Assembly (NCBI GenBank): GCA_028290085.1
Contig: JAQGKN010000334.1
Span: forward strand, 1 to 6,951
Reading direction: 5' to 3'
DNA length: 6,951 bases
Source of the DNA: Hyphomicrobiales bacterium
GTDB taxonomy: Bacteria > Pseudomonadota > Alphaproteobacteria > Rhizobiales > Beijerinckiaceae
In this document: piece by piece, positions 5,713 through 6,951 of the stretch
Layout: every line of letters starts with the position of its first letter
How positions within the stretch are numbered: the stretch's first letter is position 1
Notes under the pieces: generated by a model
Database searches by the model: none
Told to the model about the DNA's origin: nothing
What the model saw: only the letters and a program-made list of their open reading frames with translations
Translations under genes and position numbers: made by a program

Positions 5713-6624
5713 ATGATTTTCGCGGTTCCTGCCTGGCTCTGGGCGGTCTTCACCATTGGCGCATCTGCCGCGCAGACAGCCCGCAATGCTATGCAGCGCG
5801 ATCTCATCGCGACAGTCGGCACAGCGGGCGCGACCCATGTGCGCTTTCTCTTTGCATTGCCCTTCGCCGCTTTGTTCCTATTCGTCGAATGGCTCGTCAT
5901 CGGCCTCGACCTGCCGGTTCCGGGCTGGCGGTCGCTGGCGTGGATCACGATGGGGTTTTCCACGCAGATGATCGCGACAGCCTTGATGCTGTCAGCGATG
6001 CGCGCGCGCTCATTTGTCGTCACCATCGCCTACACGAAGACCGAGCCCGTGCTGATCGCACTGTTTGGCATCGGCTTTCTGCACGAAACGCCAAATCTCA
6101 TGGTTTCGCTCGCCATCCTCGCGGCGACGGCGGGGGTGATGCTGATGTCCTGGCCGAAAGCGCAGCCGGGTGCGGAAAAGACGCCCATGGACTGGGCTCC
6201 CGCGCTAACCGGACTGGGCGCAGGAGCCTTTTTCGCGCTCTCGGGCGTCGGTTACCGGGGCGGCATCACCAGCCTCGTGACGCCCTCCTTCGTGCTCGCG
6301 GCCTCGACGACGCTCGTGGCCGGGCTCGTGATGCAGAATGTGGTGATTCTCATCTATCTCGCACTGCGCGACCGGCCGACCCTGATCGCGATCCTGCGCA
6401 ACTGGCGGCCTTCCCTGCTTGCCGGGTTCATGGGCGCGCTGGCATCGCAACTCTGGTTTCTGGCCTTCGCGATCAGCACGGCGGCGAAGGTGCGCACGCT
6501 CGCACTGGTCGAGGTTCCCTTCGCGCAATTCGTGTCGGGGCGCATGAAGCAGCGCACCAGCCGGCGCGAGTTTATCGGCATGGGGCTGATCGTGGTTGGC
6601 GTCATCCTGTTGATGAACGGCTGA
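5713..6624 (+). CDS. EamA/DMT-superfamily transporter (10-helix permease)
   Basis: This 303 aa protein consists of about ten hydrophobic helices in two repeats of five (roughly 5-22, 43-64, 73-95, 100-123, 127-147, then 160-180, 190-217, 235-255, 260-278, 285-302). The loops are short; a polar stretch at about 149-160 divides the halves. The halves carry typical EamA signals: TKTEPVL-x-A-x-FG with a helix-start Glu-Pro (111-112), and near the C-terminus ALVEVPFAQFVS followed by a basic loop and FIGMGLIVVGVILL. The family exports or imports small metabolites such as amino acids; the substrate cannot be told from sequence. Position next to thrB tempts one to propose threonine or homoserine export, but this is only guesswork. 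The ATG at 5713 leads straight into helix 1; no strong Shine-Dalgarno sequence precedes it. The gene runs opposite to thrB and ispH and ends 3 bp from the ispH stop. Confidence 0.9.
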   Translation: MIFAVPAWLWAVFTIGASAAQTARNAMQRDLIATVGTAGATHVRFLFALPFAALFLFVEWLVIGLDLPVPGWRSLAWITMGFSTQMIATALMLSAMRARSFVVTIAYTKTEPVLIALFGIGFLHETPNLMVSLAILAATAGVMLMSWPKAQPGAEKTPMDWAPALTGLGAGAFFALSGVGYRGGITSLVTPSFVLAASTTLVAGLVMQNVVILIYLALRDRPTLIAILRNWRPSLLAGFMGALASQLWFLAFAISTAAKVRTLALVEVPFAQFVSGRMKQRTSRREFIGMGLIVVGVILLMNG

Positions 6625-6627
6625 GCG

Positions 6628-6951
6628 TCAGGCCGGGTTGTCCTGGCGCAATTCGCGCGGCAGCGGGAAGAACACGCTCTCATCGGCCGTCGTCACCGTC
6701 TCGACCTCGACATCGTAACGCTCACCAAAAGCGGCGATGATCTCATCAATTAGCACTTCGGGAGCAGACGCCCCCGCCGTCAGGCCGAGGCTGGCGATGT
6801 TTTCCAGCTCGCCCCACGGAATGTCCTGCGCACGCAGGATGAGCCGCGCCGTCGGGCAGCCCGAGGTCTCCGCCACTTCGCGCAGGCGCTGCGAATTGGA
6901 GGAGTTGGGCGAGCCCACCACCAGCATGGCATCGACCTGCGGAGCAACTCG
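6628..6951 (-). CDS. ispH: 4-hydroxy-3-methylbut-2-enyl diphosphate reductase, C-terminal part (5' end outside window)
   Basis: About 107 codons are visible, running off the right edge; the true start lies beyond it. IspH is the cytosolic iron-sulfur enzyme that makes IPP and DMAPP in the last step of the MEP isoprenoid pathway. The visible part contains D-x-M-L-VVGSPNSSNSQRL-x-EVA, with the Ser/Asn residues that bind the substrate diphosphate, and GLTAGASAPEVLIDEII, with the further conserved Ser, in the family's usual order near the C-terminus. The first residues in the window are R-V-A-P-Q-V-D-A. The cysteine ligands of the cluster would lie upstream and cannot be checked here. The short acidic tail (about 30 residues after the ASAPE motif) is normal. 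The stop lies 3 bp from that of the convergent transporter gene. Confidence 0.95.
   Translation of the reverse strand, partial: RVAPQVDAMLVVGSPNSSNSQRLREVAETSGCPTARLILRAQDIPWGELENIASLGLTAGASAPEVLIDEIIAAFGERYDVEVETVTTADESVFFPLPRELRQDNPA

Noticed and set aside
5889..6740. 283-codon plus-strand frame overlapping the transporter gene
   Set aside because: It is a shifted-frame shadow of the 10-helix permease; the translation is Arg/His-rich with no hydrophobic helices or known motif.
1..6951. A new defence, mobile or biosynthetic gene system
   Set aside because: All identifiable genes belong to known housekeeping or signalling families, and no transposase, toxin-antitoxin, nuclease-helicase or biosynthetic cluster is visible.

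Overview
The window looks like chromosomal DNA from an alphaproteobacterium, most likely of the order Hyphomicrobiales (Rhizobiales). The evidence is the high GC content, the alphaproteobacterial ispH / thrB / rnhA grouping with a kinase-fold (APH-like) homoserine kinase, the YqgE and DsbD-alpha-like proteins beside a Prx5-type peroxiredoxin, and an intergenic palindromic mosaic of the kind scattered through rhizobial genomes. I cannot name a genus. I see no rRNA, tRNA, CRISPR array, transposase, integrase or phage gene.

Layout from left to right: (a) 2-1855 (+), the 3' part of a membrane-anchored PAS-GGDEF-EAL protein with a degenerate cyclase motif and a complete EAL phosphodiesterase site. 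(b) 1862-2485 (-), a full-length yqgE-type (UPF0301) reading frame broken by one in-frame TGA at a position where the family has a conserved Cys. (c) 2586-3398 (+), a secreted stand-alone DsbD-alpha-like protein. (d) 3492-3971 (+), a cytosolic one-cysteine Prx5-type peroxiredoxin. (e) 3996-4115, a compound palindromic repeat in the convergent gap. (f) 4140-4601 (-) rnhA, overlapping (g) 4598-5563 (-) thrB by 4 bp. (h) 5713-6624 (+), an EamA/DMT-family transporter in the opposite orientation. (i) 6628-6951 (-), the C-terminal third of ispH, cut by the window edge.

How the genes relate: rnhA and thrB form a tightly coupled pair. With ispH they resemble a group that I recall as contiguous in many alphaproteobacteria; here an opposite-strand transporter lies between ispH and thrB. 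The DsbD-alpha-like protein and the peroxiredoxin lie in the same direction and are both thiol-based, but one is predicted periplasmic and the other cytosolic, so a direct partnership is not obvious. No gap between genes exceeds 170 bp, so there is no long non-coding stretch.

Most of the window is ordinary housekeeping DNA, and I do not see a new multi-gene system. The observation most worth a second look is the TGA in yqgE at a conserved Cys codon. It lies among a small cluster of unexpected substitutions and just ahead of a strong hairpin. A pseudogene or sequence error is the likeliest explanation, and selenocysteine recoding is a long shot that can be tested.
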